Source: Guadua angustifolia (taxonomy: Eukaryota; Streptophyta; Magnoliopsida; Poales; Poaceae). Taken from it: a stretch of 64,000 bases of DNA. Within the stretch, counting starts at the first letter, position 1. Each line of letters begins with the position of its first letter. The position numbers and the translations under genes were made by a program. The stretch covers positions 1 through 64,000 of the forward strand of contig JAYEVE010000215.1 of NCBI GenBank assembly GCA_036346375.1. The letters run 5' to 3'. Below the pieces are notes generated by a model. That model was not told the origin of the DNA, searched no databases, and saw only the letters and a list, made by a program, of their open reading frames with translations. Positions 51,385 to 61,539 of the stretch are shown piece after piece.

Positions 51385-52437
51385 ATGGCGGCGGTCCTGG
51401 ATGCTTTTGCATCGTACATCCAAAACATGCTGACGGATATGGCGAAAGAAGAGGTGGGCATGCTCCTCAGAGTCTCCGGCGAGATCGACAAGATGGACAC
51501 CAAGCTTGGGGACCTCAAGAACTTCCTTGCCGATGCTGAGAGGAGGCGCATCACCGACCAGAGCGTGCAGGGGTGGGTGAGGGAGCTCAAGGATGCCATG
51601 TACGACGCCACTGATATCCTTGACCTCTGCCAGCTCAAGGCCATGGAGCGTGGTCCATCCGCGGGGGACATGGGGTTTTTCAACCCCTTGCTATTCTGCC
51701 TACGGAATCCCCTCTTCGCCCACAACATCAGCAACCGCATCAAGGCTCTCAACCAGAAGCTGAACAACATCAAGCAGCGTAGTGCCACCTTCAGCTTCAT
51801 CAACCTCGGTTCCTACGAGGATCGTAGTAGCAGGGCGCATTCCTCTCACCCTGTCAGCCGTGAGACGTCGGGGGAGCTCGACCGGACGGGTGTGGTCGGC
51901 GAGAAGATTGAAGAAGACACAAGAAAGCTAGTGGAGATGCTAACGACAATAACCGAGGGGGAAACCAGCCGCGAGGACAGCAAAATGATGATGTTGGCAG
52001 TGGTGGGCGTTGGCGGGATTGGCAAGACCACACTTGCCCAAAATGTCTTCAACGACGAGGCCATCCAACGTGCGTTCAGCAAGAAGATATGGCTAAGCGT
52101 CAACCAAGACTACAACGAGGTTGAGTTGCTAAGGAGAGCCATCACCGAAGCCGGAGGGGACCACCGGCATGCTGGAGATGCAAAGGCCACTCTTGATCGA
52201 GCCCTTAGGGATGCCTTGAATGGGCAGAAGACCTTGCTGGTGATGGATGATGTCTGGAGGCACCAAGCATGGGAGGATGTGCTCAAAACACCCCTGATCA
52301 ATGCTGTCTCTCGAGGCAGCCGAGTCCTCGTCACCACGAGACACGACATGGTTGCCCGAGGGATGAAAGCCAAGGAGCCCTACCACCACATCGACACTTT
52401 AGGACATGATGATGCCTGGTCATTGCTCAAGAAGCAG
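51385..52437 (+). CDS. NLR-5 exon 1: Rx-type coiled coil and NB-ARC first half, intact
   Basis: The only uninterrupted exon 1 of the cluster (351 codons). Residues 1-90 form the Rx_N coiled coil (MAAVLDAFASYIQNMLTDMA; WVRELKDAMYDATDILD matches the EDVID-type region). The P-loop VGVGGIGKTT lies at about 207-216, RNBS-A KKIWLSVNQDY near 233, kinase-2 LLVMDDVW at 284-291, RNBS-B GSRVLVTTRH at 311-320 and RNBS-C IDTLGHDDAWSLLKKQ at the end. The start is chosen because all sister copies align from this ATG and an upstream TTACAG acceptor precedes it. The exon ends in phase 0 at a GTCCGTATG donor, so KKQ joins VVTSEIDE of exon 2. In the family the protein is a cytoplasmic ADP/ATP-switched immune receptor that signals cell death on effector perception. 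Confidence 0.9.
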
Positions 52438-52610
52438 GTCCGTATGTAATAAACTAGAAACCTCTAAGCCAACTCAATAATCTAATTATTTATAAAGTTT
52501 TTTTTACCATTCTTAAGAATATATTTTTTACTGTTTTACACCAGTACCTCCTATACCTTCTAAATTAAAATGGTAAAAACTCTCTTATTTATACGCTGTC
52601 CTCACACGCC

Positions 52611-52723
52611 GGTGCCTAGCTCAGATGATAGCCTGATATGTTGTTTCACACATTACATATCACAACATGGCGTGTAGCGCTCTCACCTCTGGGCGGTCCC
52701 AAGTTCGATTCCCGTAAACAGTG
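52611..52723 (+). mobile_element. tRNA-derived SINE in NLR-5 intron 1
   Basis: A box TAGCTCAGATGA at 52617 and B box GTTCGATTCC at 52703-52712, followed by a T-rich stretch. Clearest of the three intron copies. Confidence 0.65.
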
Positions 52724-53480
52724 TTTTTTAATTATTTTTGCATCAACTTGACTGATTTATATAGTTAGCTATTAAATTATGTTGTAAATTTTTGAAACTT
52801 TTTGGGAACCCTATTTTTTATGCAAATTGACTAATTTAATTAGCTATTAAATCATGTTGTAAATTTTTGAAACTTTTTGAGAAATATTTTTTCTATATTT
52901 TTGCATCAACTTGACTGATTTAATTAGCTATTAAATCATGTTGTGAATTTTGAAACTTTTGAGAACGTACCATCGTTTTTGCATCCACTTGACTGAATTA
53001 ATTAGCTATTAAATCATGTTGTAAATTTTTGAAACTTTTTTAGAAGGGTTCTGAGAGCATGTCTAACCTACTATGAAAATTTCATATCATGATCAAACTT
53101 GTGAAATTTTTAAAAATTTTGACAATGCTACTAATCATTTAAAGGAGCTTCATTGATTTCATTGAGTTACTAAATCGTGTTTTAAATTTTTAAAACTTTT
53201 TGAGAAGGTTTCCAAGAGCATTTTTAGGCTACCATAAAAATTTCAAATCATGATCAGACTTATATTATTTTTAAAAATTCTAACAATACTACCAATGTGT
53301 TTAAATTTCGCTGTTTCTGGTTTTCCAGAGGAATCAAATTAATATTTTCCAAACTTTTTGAGAAGGGTTCTAAGAGCATGCCAAAGTTACCATAAAATTT
53401 CTAGATTATTGTCAAACTTTTGCAATTTGTAAAATTTTTGACAATGCTACTAATGCGTTTAAAGCAACTCCACTGATTTA
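52724..53480. repeat. Intron-1 tandem repeats, NLR-5
   Basis: Repeated units with GCATCAACTTGACTGATTTA, TTAGCTATTAAATCATGTTG and TTGAAACTTTTTGAGAA, then longer units with GAGAAGGGTTCTAAGAGCAT. Same array as NLR-3 and NLR-4. Confidence 0.75.
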
Positions 53481-53862
53481 ATTGAGCTATTAAATCCTGT
53501 TCGAAATTTTTGAATACTTACTAATATAGGAGCACTAGCTAGTTCTTGTGCACCATCCATCCTAATTACCCCGCTACCTTCTGTATTGTGCGATTAATAT
53601 GTATGTATTGTGCGATTAACATAAGAACGAAAAAAGGAGATCCATCAGGTAGTTTGCATGATCACAGCTTCAAATAATTAGGGGACATTTCTACGCTAGC
53701 TATAGTTCACTTGACAATTGAATCAAGTACACTGACTGTTAAGGCGGCCTTTTATTAGTTTCTTTTCTTGATGAACTTACCATGAGAAAAAAAAGAAATA
53801 GGCACTTTTCCGCTACCAATATACTATTCGTTATTAATTATACATGTCTAAACTGCCTGCAG

Positions 53863-54405
53863 GTGGTCACAAGTGAGATAGATGAACGTGAAATTGATGA
53901 CACGCTAAAGGACATTGGATTGCAAATCATAGCAAAATGTGGTGGTTTGCCACTTGCTGTCAAAGTAATGGGAGGACTCTTATGCCAGAGGGACAAACGA
54001 CCAAGCGATTGGAACATGGTTCTGCATAATGCTATATGGTCAGCATCTGAAATGCCCGAAGAGCTAAACAATGCAGTATACTTAAGCTATGAAGATTTGC
54101 ATCCATGCTTGAAGCAGTGCTTTCTGCACTACTCGCTTCTCCCTAAAAATACAGTGTTCTTTGGTGAAGAAATAGTTGGCATGTGGATTAGCGAGGGATT
54201 TGTTCATGGAAACTCGGATGAACTAGAAGAGCTAGGAAGAGACTACTACAAGGAGTTAATACTGAGGAACCTTATAGAGCCCGACACAATGTACACTTTT
54301 CAATGGGTTTGCAGCATGCACGATGTTGTTCGCTCATTTGCTCAATATGTGGCTAGAGATGAAGCACTAGTATCTCACAACAGAAACTTCTTAGGTTGTC
54401 TGTAG
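53863..54405 (+). CDS. NLR-5 exon 2, first open part (ARC domains to MHD)
   Basis: Starts VVTSEIDEREIDDTLKDIGL. GLPL lies in CGGLPLAVKVMGG (about residues 26-38 of the exon), RNBS-D is CFLHYSLLPKN, and the MHD motif lies at about 152-154 in VCSMHDVVRSFAQYVARDE. A 37-bp deletion compared with NLR-3/4, between CACAACAGA and AACTTCTTAGG, shifts the frame and gives a stop at 54403-54405. Confidence 0.85.
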   Translation: MVTSEIDEREIDDTLKDIGLQIIAKCGGLPLAVKVMGGLLCQRDKRPSDWNMVLHNAIWSASEMPEELNNAVYLSYEDLHPCLKQCFLHYSLLPKNTVFFGEEIVGMWISEGFVHGNSDELEELGRDYYKELILRNLIEPDTMYTFQWVCSMHDVVRSFAQYVARDEALVSHNRNFLGCL

Positions 54406-55613
54406 AAACCAAAGGATCGGAATCAGATGGATTCGAGTGGAGTTTTTTACATGCACAGAAGTCGCTAAGAACACTAATATTAATTGGCCATATGAAGATT
54501 AAGCCCGTTGATTCGTTGGTTACTTTTTCAAGACTACGGACTCTGCATATACAATCTACAAGTGTTGCTGCATTGGTCGAATCTCTATATCAACTCAAGC
54601 ACCTGAGGTTTTTGTCCTTACAAGAAACTGATATATCTAGATTACCCAAAAACATTGGCAAGATGAAATTCCTGCAATACATTACCCTTTATCATTGTAA
54701 AAGTTTGGTGAAACTTCCTGATAGCATCGTAAGGCTAGGGCAACTGAGGTATCTAATTCTTACAGACACAAGTATAAACAGTACACCTAGAGGGTTCCGT
54801 GGTCTAACAAATTTGAGGACACTAGCTGGGTTTCCAGCCCACATGGATGGTGATTGGTGTAGTTTGGAAGAGTTGAGGCCTCTTTCCCAGCTCAGGGTTC
54901 TTAGTTTAAATAATCTGGAGAATGTATCTACTGCCTCATCTGCCACAAAAGCCAGTCTTGATGAAAAGGTGCATCTTACCTATCTGAAATTATGCTGCAC
55001 CAGTAGAGTGGGAGAAGGCGTCTTTGAGGAAGAGCAGCGAAAAATCGAGGAGGTGTTTGATGAGCTCTGCCCTCCGCGCTGCCTAGATAATCTTAACATC
55101 AAAGGATATTTTGGTCATCATTTCCCAAGGTGGATGATGTCGACAGCAGCGGCACCCCTCAAGAGCTTGAGAATTCTAACAATGGAGCACCTGGCCTGTT
55201 GCACCCAATTCCCTGATGGTTTGAGCCAGCTCCCCTGTTTGCAGCTCTTACAGATCGACCTAGCTCCAGCCATCAAGCGTGTTGGGCCTGAATTCCTGCA
55301 GCTCTACCATCAGCATAGCCATCATCCATCATCCCAGATGGCTGCTGCGTTTTCAAGATTGCACAAGATGAACTTAACAGGAATGGTGGAATGGGAGGAG
55401 TGGGAGTGGGAGCCTGAGCCAGGAAATGTGCAAGCCATGCCTGTCTTGGAGGAGCTTATGCTCGAGCGCTGCAAGCTGAGGCGTGTTCCTCCGGGCCTCG
55501 CCTGTCATGCCAAGGCTTTGAAAAACTATACATATACAAGGTCCAGCAGCTCAACTCCGTGGAGAACTTGGATTCCGTTGTTGAGCTGGAAGTGTTTGAC
55601 AACCCTGACCTAG
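54396..55613 (+). CDS. NLR-5 exon 2, second open part (LRRs)
   Basis: Continues the receptor after the 37-bp deletion. It runs from LRTLILIGHMKI through LKHLRFLSLQETDISRLPKN and LPDSIVRLGQLRYLIL to the second-half LRRs, with the acidic EWEEWEWEPEPGNVQAMP stretch. The true homology ends near 55520, where GAAAAACTATACATA has one A fewer than NLR-4. The last ~30 residues of the frame are off-frame. The leading Met is not a start. Confidence 0.85.
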   Translation: MSVETKGSESDGFEWSFLHAQKSLRTLILIGHMKIKPVDSLVTFSRLRTLHIQSTSVAALVESLYQLKHLRFLSLQETDISRLPKNIGKMKFLQYITLYHCKSLVKLPDSIVRLGQLRYLILTDTSINSTPRGFRGLTNLRTLAGFPAHMDGDWCSLEELRPLSQLRVLSLNNLENVSTASSATKASLDEKVHLTYLKLCCTSRVGEGVFEEEQRKIEEVFDELCPPRCLDNLNIKGYFGHHFPRWMMSTAAAPLKSLRILTMEHLACCTQFPDGLSQLPCLQLLQIDLAPAIKRVGPEFLQLYHQHSHHPSSQMAAAFSRLHKMNLTGMVEWEEWEWEPEPGNVQAMPVLEELMLERCKLRRVPPGLACHAKALKNYTYTRSSSSTPWRTWIPLLSWKCLTTLT

Positions 55614-56201
55614 AGAGGATCAATAACCTCCCCAAATTGCAAATGCTTGTCATTGTGAACTGCCCAAAGCTCATGGTACTAGAGGATGTCCCTACACTCC
55701 AGAGGCTCGAGCTGGAGGACTACGACATGGAAACGCTCTCGAATACATGCGAAATGTAAAGCCAAGGCATCTGCTGCTAGACTGTAGCCTCAAGTTACTT
55801 GCTTCCATAGCCGTAGGACGATCTGGCCCTGAGTGGGGCAAGTTCCACCATATAGAGCATGTCAAGGCCTATGCAGATAAAACGAAATGGTACATGCAAT
55901 ATACAAGAGATCCCTCCTGCAACTTGGAGACAAATATCATTGTCAGCTCTTCTCGATCTGCAGGTAAACTAATACTACTGCTTCATCTTAATTTGTTCGG
56001 TTACTCTTTTTAGTTTTGATTTATTTGTTTCGTCTTATTCCTTCATCAGTAATTCCTTTCTTCTTCATTAATTCAGTATGCTAGGGTCTGAACGTATTTC
56101 CTACTTTACCTCCTTTTTTGTCAGAGATATTTCCAACCTTTTCTCTTCTTTTTTTTTTGGCTTCGCTTGACTGTGTTGTTTCAGGGGATGAAGAGGAATA
56201 G
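55521..56201 (+). pseudogene. NLR-5 exon 2 end (frameshifted) and last exon
   Basis: Reads VVELEVFDNPDLERINNLPK and LQRLELEDYDMETL, then a further one-base loss near 55740, then KPRHLLLDCSLKLLASIAVG and EWGKFHHIEHVKAYA. The exon ends at 55963 (RSA plus one base) with a GTAAACTAAT donor. The acceptor TTTCAG leads to 56185-56201, which completes GDEEE and a stop. Three frameshifts in total make NLR-5 a pseudogene as read, though two are one-base changes that could be read errors. Confidence 0.8.
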
Positions 56202-56364
56202 GACATACGAGGAATGACAGCAGAATGCAAATTAAGAAGATTGTTTCCCACGCTTGCACAAATTAAGCAGCGACATGATCTAGAGTTTCTTCGTAGGTAT
56301 TTTAAATACTCTGAAGTGTTGCTATCTTCAACTTTCTAGTGGTTTTGATCTATGATTGGAAATG

Positions 56365-56610
56365 GCATGCAGGTGGAAGCCGGCACTGCTTCATTCAGTG
56401 TATGGATGCAGTGGAGCCATGAAGCCATGGTTAATTCGGCACTGCAACCAAAAAATGGTCTCGCATTTTGATTTTGGTCACCTCTTTGATTATGGAAGAC
56501 GAGCCTTTTCTCTTAAGAAAAAGATCACCGAAATTATTTGTGATTATATATTGTGAACATGATTAGCAACTATTTGTGATTTATATTATACCACGACAGG
56601 TGCTCCAATT
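56365..56610. repeat. NLR 3'-flank repeat after NLR-5
   Basis: GCAGGTGGAAGCCGGCACTG, GCCATGAAGCCATGGTTAAT, CATGATTAGCAACTATTTGT. Shared with NLR-2, NLR-3 and the 12815 fragment. Confidence 0.7.
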
Positions 56611-56764
56611 TTTACCGCTTGGTTCTTTTAGAAAAGAAAACAGTGCTTTGTCATGACACGTGGGCTTAAGAATATTCAATTTCACAGCGATTTGTTATAA
56701 TTTTTTTCAAACAGCATGAACCACAAGGACTTCGTCGCAGATTCACAGTACAAAACAATATCAG

Positions 56765-58905
56765 ACAACATTCATGCCAGGTCGCAATATTATGGAAGGC
56801 GTGGTGGTATTACATGAAACTATTCATGAATTACATTCTAAGAAGCTTAATGGAGTGCTCTTAAAACTTGACTTTGAAAAGGCCTATGATAAGGTAAAAT
56901 GGTCTTTTTTTCAACAAACTCTTTGCATGAAGGGTTTTAGCCATCAGTGGTGCTCATGGATCGATCATTTTGTTACTGGTGGTAGTGTGGGCATTAAAGT
57001 TAATGATGATATTGGACATTACTTTCAAACTAAAAAAGGCCTCCGGCAGGGTGACCCCATGTCCCCTATCCTGTTCAACATTGTGGCAGACATGCTTACT
57101 ATTTTGATTAAGCGAGCAAAAGACGATGGTCAGATTCGAGGAGTTATTTCTCATCTTATAGAGGATGGCTTGTCCATTTTACAGTATGCAGATGATACTA
57201 TCCTTTTTATGGATCATAATATCGAACAAGCTAAAAACATGAAGCTATTGCTCTGTGTGTTCAAACAATTATCGGGTTTAAAAATTAACTTTCACAAAAG
57301 CGAGATCTTTTGTTTTGGTGACGCTCGACACCAGGAGCAAGAATACACTGATTTGTTTGGTTGTGGAATTGGATCTTATCCGTTTAGATACTTAGGTATT
57401 CCGATGCACTATCATAAACTCCGTAATGCGGACTGGGGTGTAATTGAGGATAGAGTCCAAAGAAAATTAAGTATGTAGAAGGCAAAACACCTCTCTTACA
57501 GGGGTAGACTTGTACTTCTAAATTCATGCTAAGTAGTCTTCCTATGTTCATGATGTCCATCTTTGAAATTCCCAAGGAGTTTTACAAAGGTCGGATTTCT
57601 ATCGTTTCTAGGTTTTTTGGCAAGGCAATAATGATAAGAGAAAATATCGTCTTGCTAAGTGGAATATCCTATGTCGTCCTAAAGATCAAGGAGGACTGGG
57701 TATGATTGATTTACAGATCCAAAATAAATGTCTCCTAAGCAAATGATTATTTAAACTGTTGAATGAGGATGGGATCTGGTAGACTTTGCTTACAAATAAA
57801 TATTTAAGTTCTAAATGTTTGTTCCAAGTGCATATTAAACTTGGGGACTCACATTTTTGGAAGGGGCTCTTAAAGGTCAAGGATGATTTTCTGAAATGTG
57901 GATCCTTCCGGATAAGAGATGGTTCACAAACAAGGTTTTGGGAAGACGCTTGGGTAGATTCCTTACCACTTAAGGTGCAGTTTCCTAGCCTATATCAAAT
58001 TGTTCATTCCCCACATGATACCGTGGCTAAGGTCATAACTCAGATGCCACCAAATATCAATTTTCGAAGATTATTATTAGGGGATAAATTGACGGCATGG
58101 TATAATCTAGTTGCAAAAGTAGCTAATTGTCAGCTTACCGATGGAAGGGACATTTTTCACTGGGGTCTTCATAGACATGGGCAAGATCAGACGCTCTATG
58201 TATGGCTATTTGATGAACCAGATACTCCTTTCACCAAGAATTTATTTGGAAGTTGAAACTTCCTTTAAAAATTAAAATTTTCCTCTGGTACTTACACCGA
58301 GGAGTAATTTTAACAAAAGATAATCTAGCTAAAAGAAATTGGAATGGGAATCAAAGATGTTTTTGTAATTGTAATGAAACAATACGACATTTATTTTTTG
58401 ATTGCCAACATTCAAAAACTATTTGGCGACTTGTGCATATTGCTACTGGTTTAGCACCGCCGAAATCTATGACTCATATACTTGGTGATTTGTTAATAGG
58501 CCTTGAGAAGGGTGTAAAGAGATTGATTTTTGTGGGGGGTGCTGCCCTATTATAGGCTATAAGGTGTACACGCAACAATCTAATCTTGGTGAAAAAACAA
58601 TATTCTTCTTTCATGCAGGCTACGTTCAGGGGAACATACTGGATGTAGTTTTGGGCTCTATTGCAGTCTGAGGACAACAGGGAGACCATTCGACTGGCAT
58701 GCAATGCATTGGAGGTTGTGGCGTTGGACATCTTTGCCAAGAATGGATGGAGAAGCAATTATAGAATTTGCTTTTAATTTTACGCTCTCTTTGTCTCTGT
58801 TTCAATAAAGATATACGGATGTGATATTTGTAAGAACTCGACTGTGTGCAATTGCAGAGGCCGGATTTTAATCCTTTATCAAAAAAAAATTTTTTGCATC
58901 CACAC
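56765..58905 (+). mobile_element. L1-type LINE, 5'-truncated, with RT and zf-RVT
   Basis: The frame 56774-57478 is a reverse transcriptase core. The catalytic Asp lies in LDFEKAYD (about residues 32-39), the conserved GLRQGDPMSP at 89-98 and the YADD box at 138-141, followed by GLKINFHKSE. After stops and shifts, 57786-58555 carries the zf-RVT region (FWEDAWV; LPLKIKIFLWYLHRGVILT; CFCNCNETIRHLFFDC). The C-terminal ALEVVALDIFAKNGWRSNY and a 3' UTR ending in poly-A near 58890 close the element. Endonuclease and ORF1 are missing, typical of 5' truncation. It is defective. It sits in the 3' flank of NLR-5, at the site found empty near 43958. Confidence 0.85.
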
Positions 58906-59835
58906 AACTAAAAACTCCTAGTATCCTATATTAGGAATCATAAGGTATGAGAAACAGCAAAGAGCATATTTTGCTTGTATTTCCTTCTGTTGAATTATAA
59001 AAAAGGAAATGAGGATCTCTACCTCCCTTCTTCCCCAGAAGAATTTATCACTATTGAAATGGGGATTTTCTTGCACAAAGACGACCTACAAAGAGCAATT
59101 TCCAGAACCAGAGAAGGAAATGGCCCACTGTTCTTTAGGAACTAACTATTCAAACTGAGGATTTGCTTGCATAAAGACAACCAATCTTCAGAAGATAGGT
59201 GAGGTGATTCTCCAAGTCTTTAGGAACTAACTATTCGAATAGCTAACAAGTCTTGAGAAGACAGGTGAGGTGATTTTCCAAGTCGGCTTAACGAACATCT
59301 GGGCATTAGGAAATAGCTAAACCAAAGCTCATAGCCCTCTTCCAGACAATAAGGAATTAAGGACAACTAAAACAACGCGGTAATATCAGCCGAACAGATC
59401 GGATCAAATTCGCCCCTAACCCTAAAAATTCCCCAAAACCAGGGATTTGCCTTGGAATATATATGTTTAACTTTAGACAGAGGTAAACACGAACATGTTG
59501 CCATCGGCACAGGCAAGGATATGCAGTATGGTCAAAAAAAATTAAATAATACATTGTGAGCACCTGAATACCTAGGAGAAGATGGTTGATTAGTGATGCC
59601 ATAGTAGTAGACCTCAAGAAAATAACTGTAGTCTCTGCTTTTCGTGGAGAACTGACAGATCAGACACGCCGATACCATGCTATCTACACCCCTTAGGGCA
59701 ATGGATCAATAGAAGAATTTTCTAAAAAGAACTGAGCTCAAAAATGAATTCAATATCAATGTACTTGATAACAGCTGGGAAAAACAAAGGTAAAAGGTAA
59801 AATAAATTGAAGTAGTTTGGACAAACTTTCCTCAC
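58906..59835. repeat. Far 3' flank of NLR-5
   Basis: Matches 43958-44660 after NLR-4 and parts of 28860-29060. Holds a local direct repeat (GGAACTAACTATTC...GAGGTGATT twice, about 59138 and 59220). No gene seen. Confidence 0.65.
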
Positions 59836-61020
59836 CTGTGCTAGAAAAGGCCAGAGTTTGCTTATCAGCCACTCTACCTGTAAAAACCAAACATCGGGAT
59901 GATTAATCATTCAGGTCAAACAAATAATAACAAACATGGAAAGTTTGTATCCCATATGAGCTAATAGAGTGGAATAGATCTGGAGGTTCAGAAGATAATG
60001 TCAAAAGATCAAATAAGACAAGACGGAAGCCTGGCCTTCTGGCAACATACAAAAATATCAATAAAAACAGCCCACTTAGCCTGTATGATTCTCTCTCTTA
60101 GCACTTCCTAAATTCATTTCATTCCAGTGTATGTGCAGCAAAGCACAATATGCAGGCTCCAAATGGGATTCTTTGAGAAGAACTGTTCAAAAATTTTATG
60201 AAGATATGTTCAACAAAACAATGGGAAGCCACCATCTCGGGTGTTTTCAGCAGTTAATAGCTAATGCTACTATTAGCACAGAAGACACTGCAATACACTA
60301 TTTCAGCATTTGCATACAACACAACGCTGAGACTATAGTACATATTTGGGAATGGTTTCCTTTAAAGAAGATAAAAACATTGCTCCAGCACAACACGCGA
60401 AATGATACCGATCCATGAAAACTGTAACCATATAGTTTTTCCAGATCATCTCTACTGAGAGAGCTAAGGACCTTGATATCAGTAGCCTGCTGAAGATACA
60501 TAATTAGAATTCATGAAACCAAAAAATCCATGCAACATACAACAGATATTATCCTTGAGATATTTTTGGATTGCTGAGACTATTCAATATCATCAGGGCA
60601 AATATAAAGCGTCGCGCTGTGTTGCAACCTGAACTTGTTAGATGCCCGGTGAAGCATGGGTGATGTGGAGTAATCACTAAACCATCCTAAATCCGATGGG
60701 ACCACAAGTAGAGCAGTTGATACGCAGTCGAAATAAATATCCAGCCAGAATATAATGCTTAATGAACCCAGCGTAATCAAATGTATATACTGTACGCAGT
60801 AATAGCAGTAGAGATTGCAAGAAATTTAATGTGTGCACGAGAAGTGACCTGCAGAGCGAGCGAGCGAGCGATGAGGACAGGGGAGGTTGGTCAGTTGAGG
60901 GGAGGTCACCTTGGCGACGCATTTCCTGGTGCGGCGCTGCACCGAGCTGCTCCAGCAGGCCATGAACGCCACCTCCACCACCAGCCCCATGACCATCCCC
61001 GAGATGAGGCCAGGCCGCAA
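59836..61020 (-). pseudogene. Plant synaptotagmin-like (SMP/C2, NTMC2-type) gene, N-terminal remnant
   Basis: Three exon-like pieces lie in order on the minus strand. Exon 1 (about 61020-60910): RPGLISGMVMGLVVEVAFMA then CWSSSVQRRTRKCVAK and a GTGACC donor, an N-terminal membrane anchor followed by basic residues. Exon 2 (about 60486-60415): after TTCAGCAG, ATDIKVLSSLSRDDLEKLYG, the conserved linker before the SMP domain. Exon 3 (59877-59836): VEWLISKLWPFLAQ, the SMP start, with a 9-base internal deletion against the copy at 44667. The natural ATG is not seen in frame before a stop. The rest of SMP and both C2 domains are absent. The family sits at ER contact sites and binds lipids. The GC-rich DNA at 61080-61500 may be its old promoter or 5' UTR. 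Confidence 0.7.
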
Positions 61021-61179
61021 AAGCTTGGATCGCTACTGGTAGTTCCTTGCTACCACATGAAGCATTAATTCGAGCCGCGCGAGGAGATGTAGAAAGGCAG
61101 TGCCGGGGAAGAAGACGCGGGAGATCGATTAGGCTGGGGACCCTTAATTTATCTGTGGTTAGGAAATATGAACACATGA

Positions 61180-61480
61180 TTTTCTCCTTGGGAGCCCAAC
61201 ACCGGCCGGATCTGGCCAGCCAGGCGTGGAAGAAGGGCGGAGAAGAAGTTGGGGAGCAGTGGGGTGGAAGAAAAGGTGGAGAAGAAGCCGAACACCGGCT
61301 GGATCTGGCCAGGAGGGGGTGGAAGAAGCGGTGGAGAAGAAGCCGAGGGGACCGGCGGCAACAGCGGCGGCGTTTTTTTGGCGACGCAGAGCAGAGGAGG
61401 GCGATGACGGGGAAAACGAGAGCGCCCTCTGGAGGACTCCGCGGGGGAGGATTTCTTCGCGAAGCACGGCCGCACGGGTC
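61180..61480. repeat. GC-rich imperfect repeats upstream of the minus-strand gene
   Basis: A unit around GGATCTGGCCAG...GTGGAAGAAG.GG.GGAGAAGAAG recurs at about 61208, 61260 and 61300. It opens frames on both strands at once, so these frames are not evidence of a gene. Confidence 0.5.
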
Positions 61481-61539
61481 TCTGTGCTCGGGAGCGAGAT
61501 TTGTGGACATTTCTGTCAATTTGCTTCAAGCGAAAAATA

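Larger units (their letters stand above)
52438..53862 (+). other. NLR-5 intron 1
   Basis: GTCCGTATG donor, CTGCCTGCAG acceptor, 1425 bases. It contains a SINE and AT-rich tandem repeats, and lacks the MITE and solo LTR seen in NLR-4. Confidence 0.85.

Noticed and set aside
51385..56201. Integrated decoy domain in the NLR
   Set aside because: No non-canonical domain appears between CC, NB-ARC and LRR or after the LRRs; the tail is only the short acidic exon.
60131..60418. 95-codon + strand frame
   Set aside because: It lies in the interval between exons 2 and 3 of the minus-strand synaptotagmin-like remnant and shows no recognised domain.
60677..61519. 280-codon minus-strand frame, Ser/Pro/Arg-rich
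   Set aside because: It runs across the synaptotagmin-like exon 1 in the wrong frame and across GC-rich repeats. The in-frame exon 1 reading (GLISGMVMG) has family support instead.
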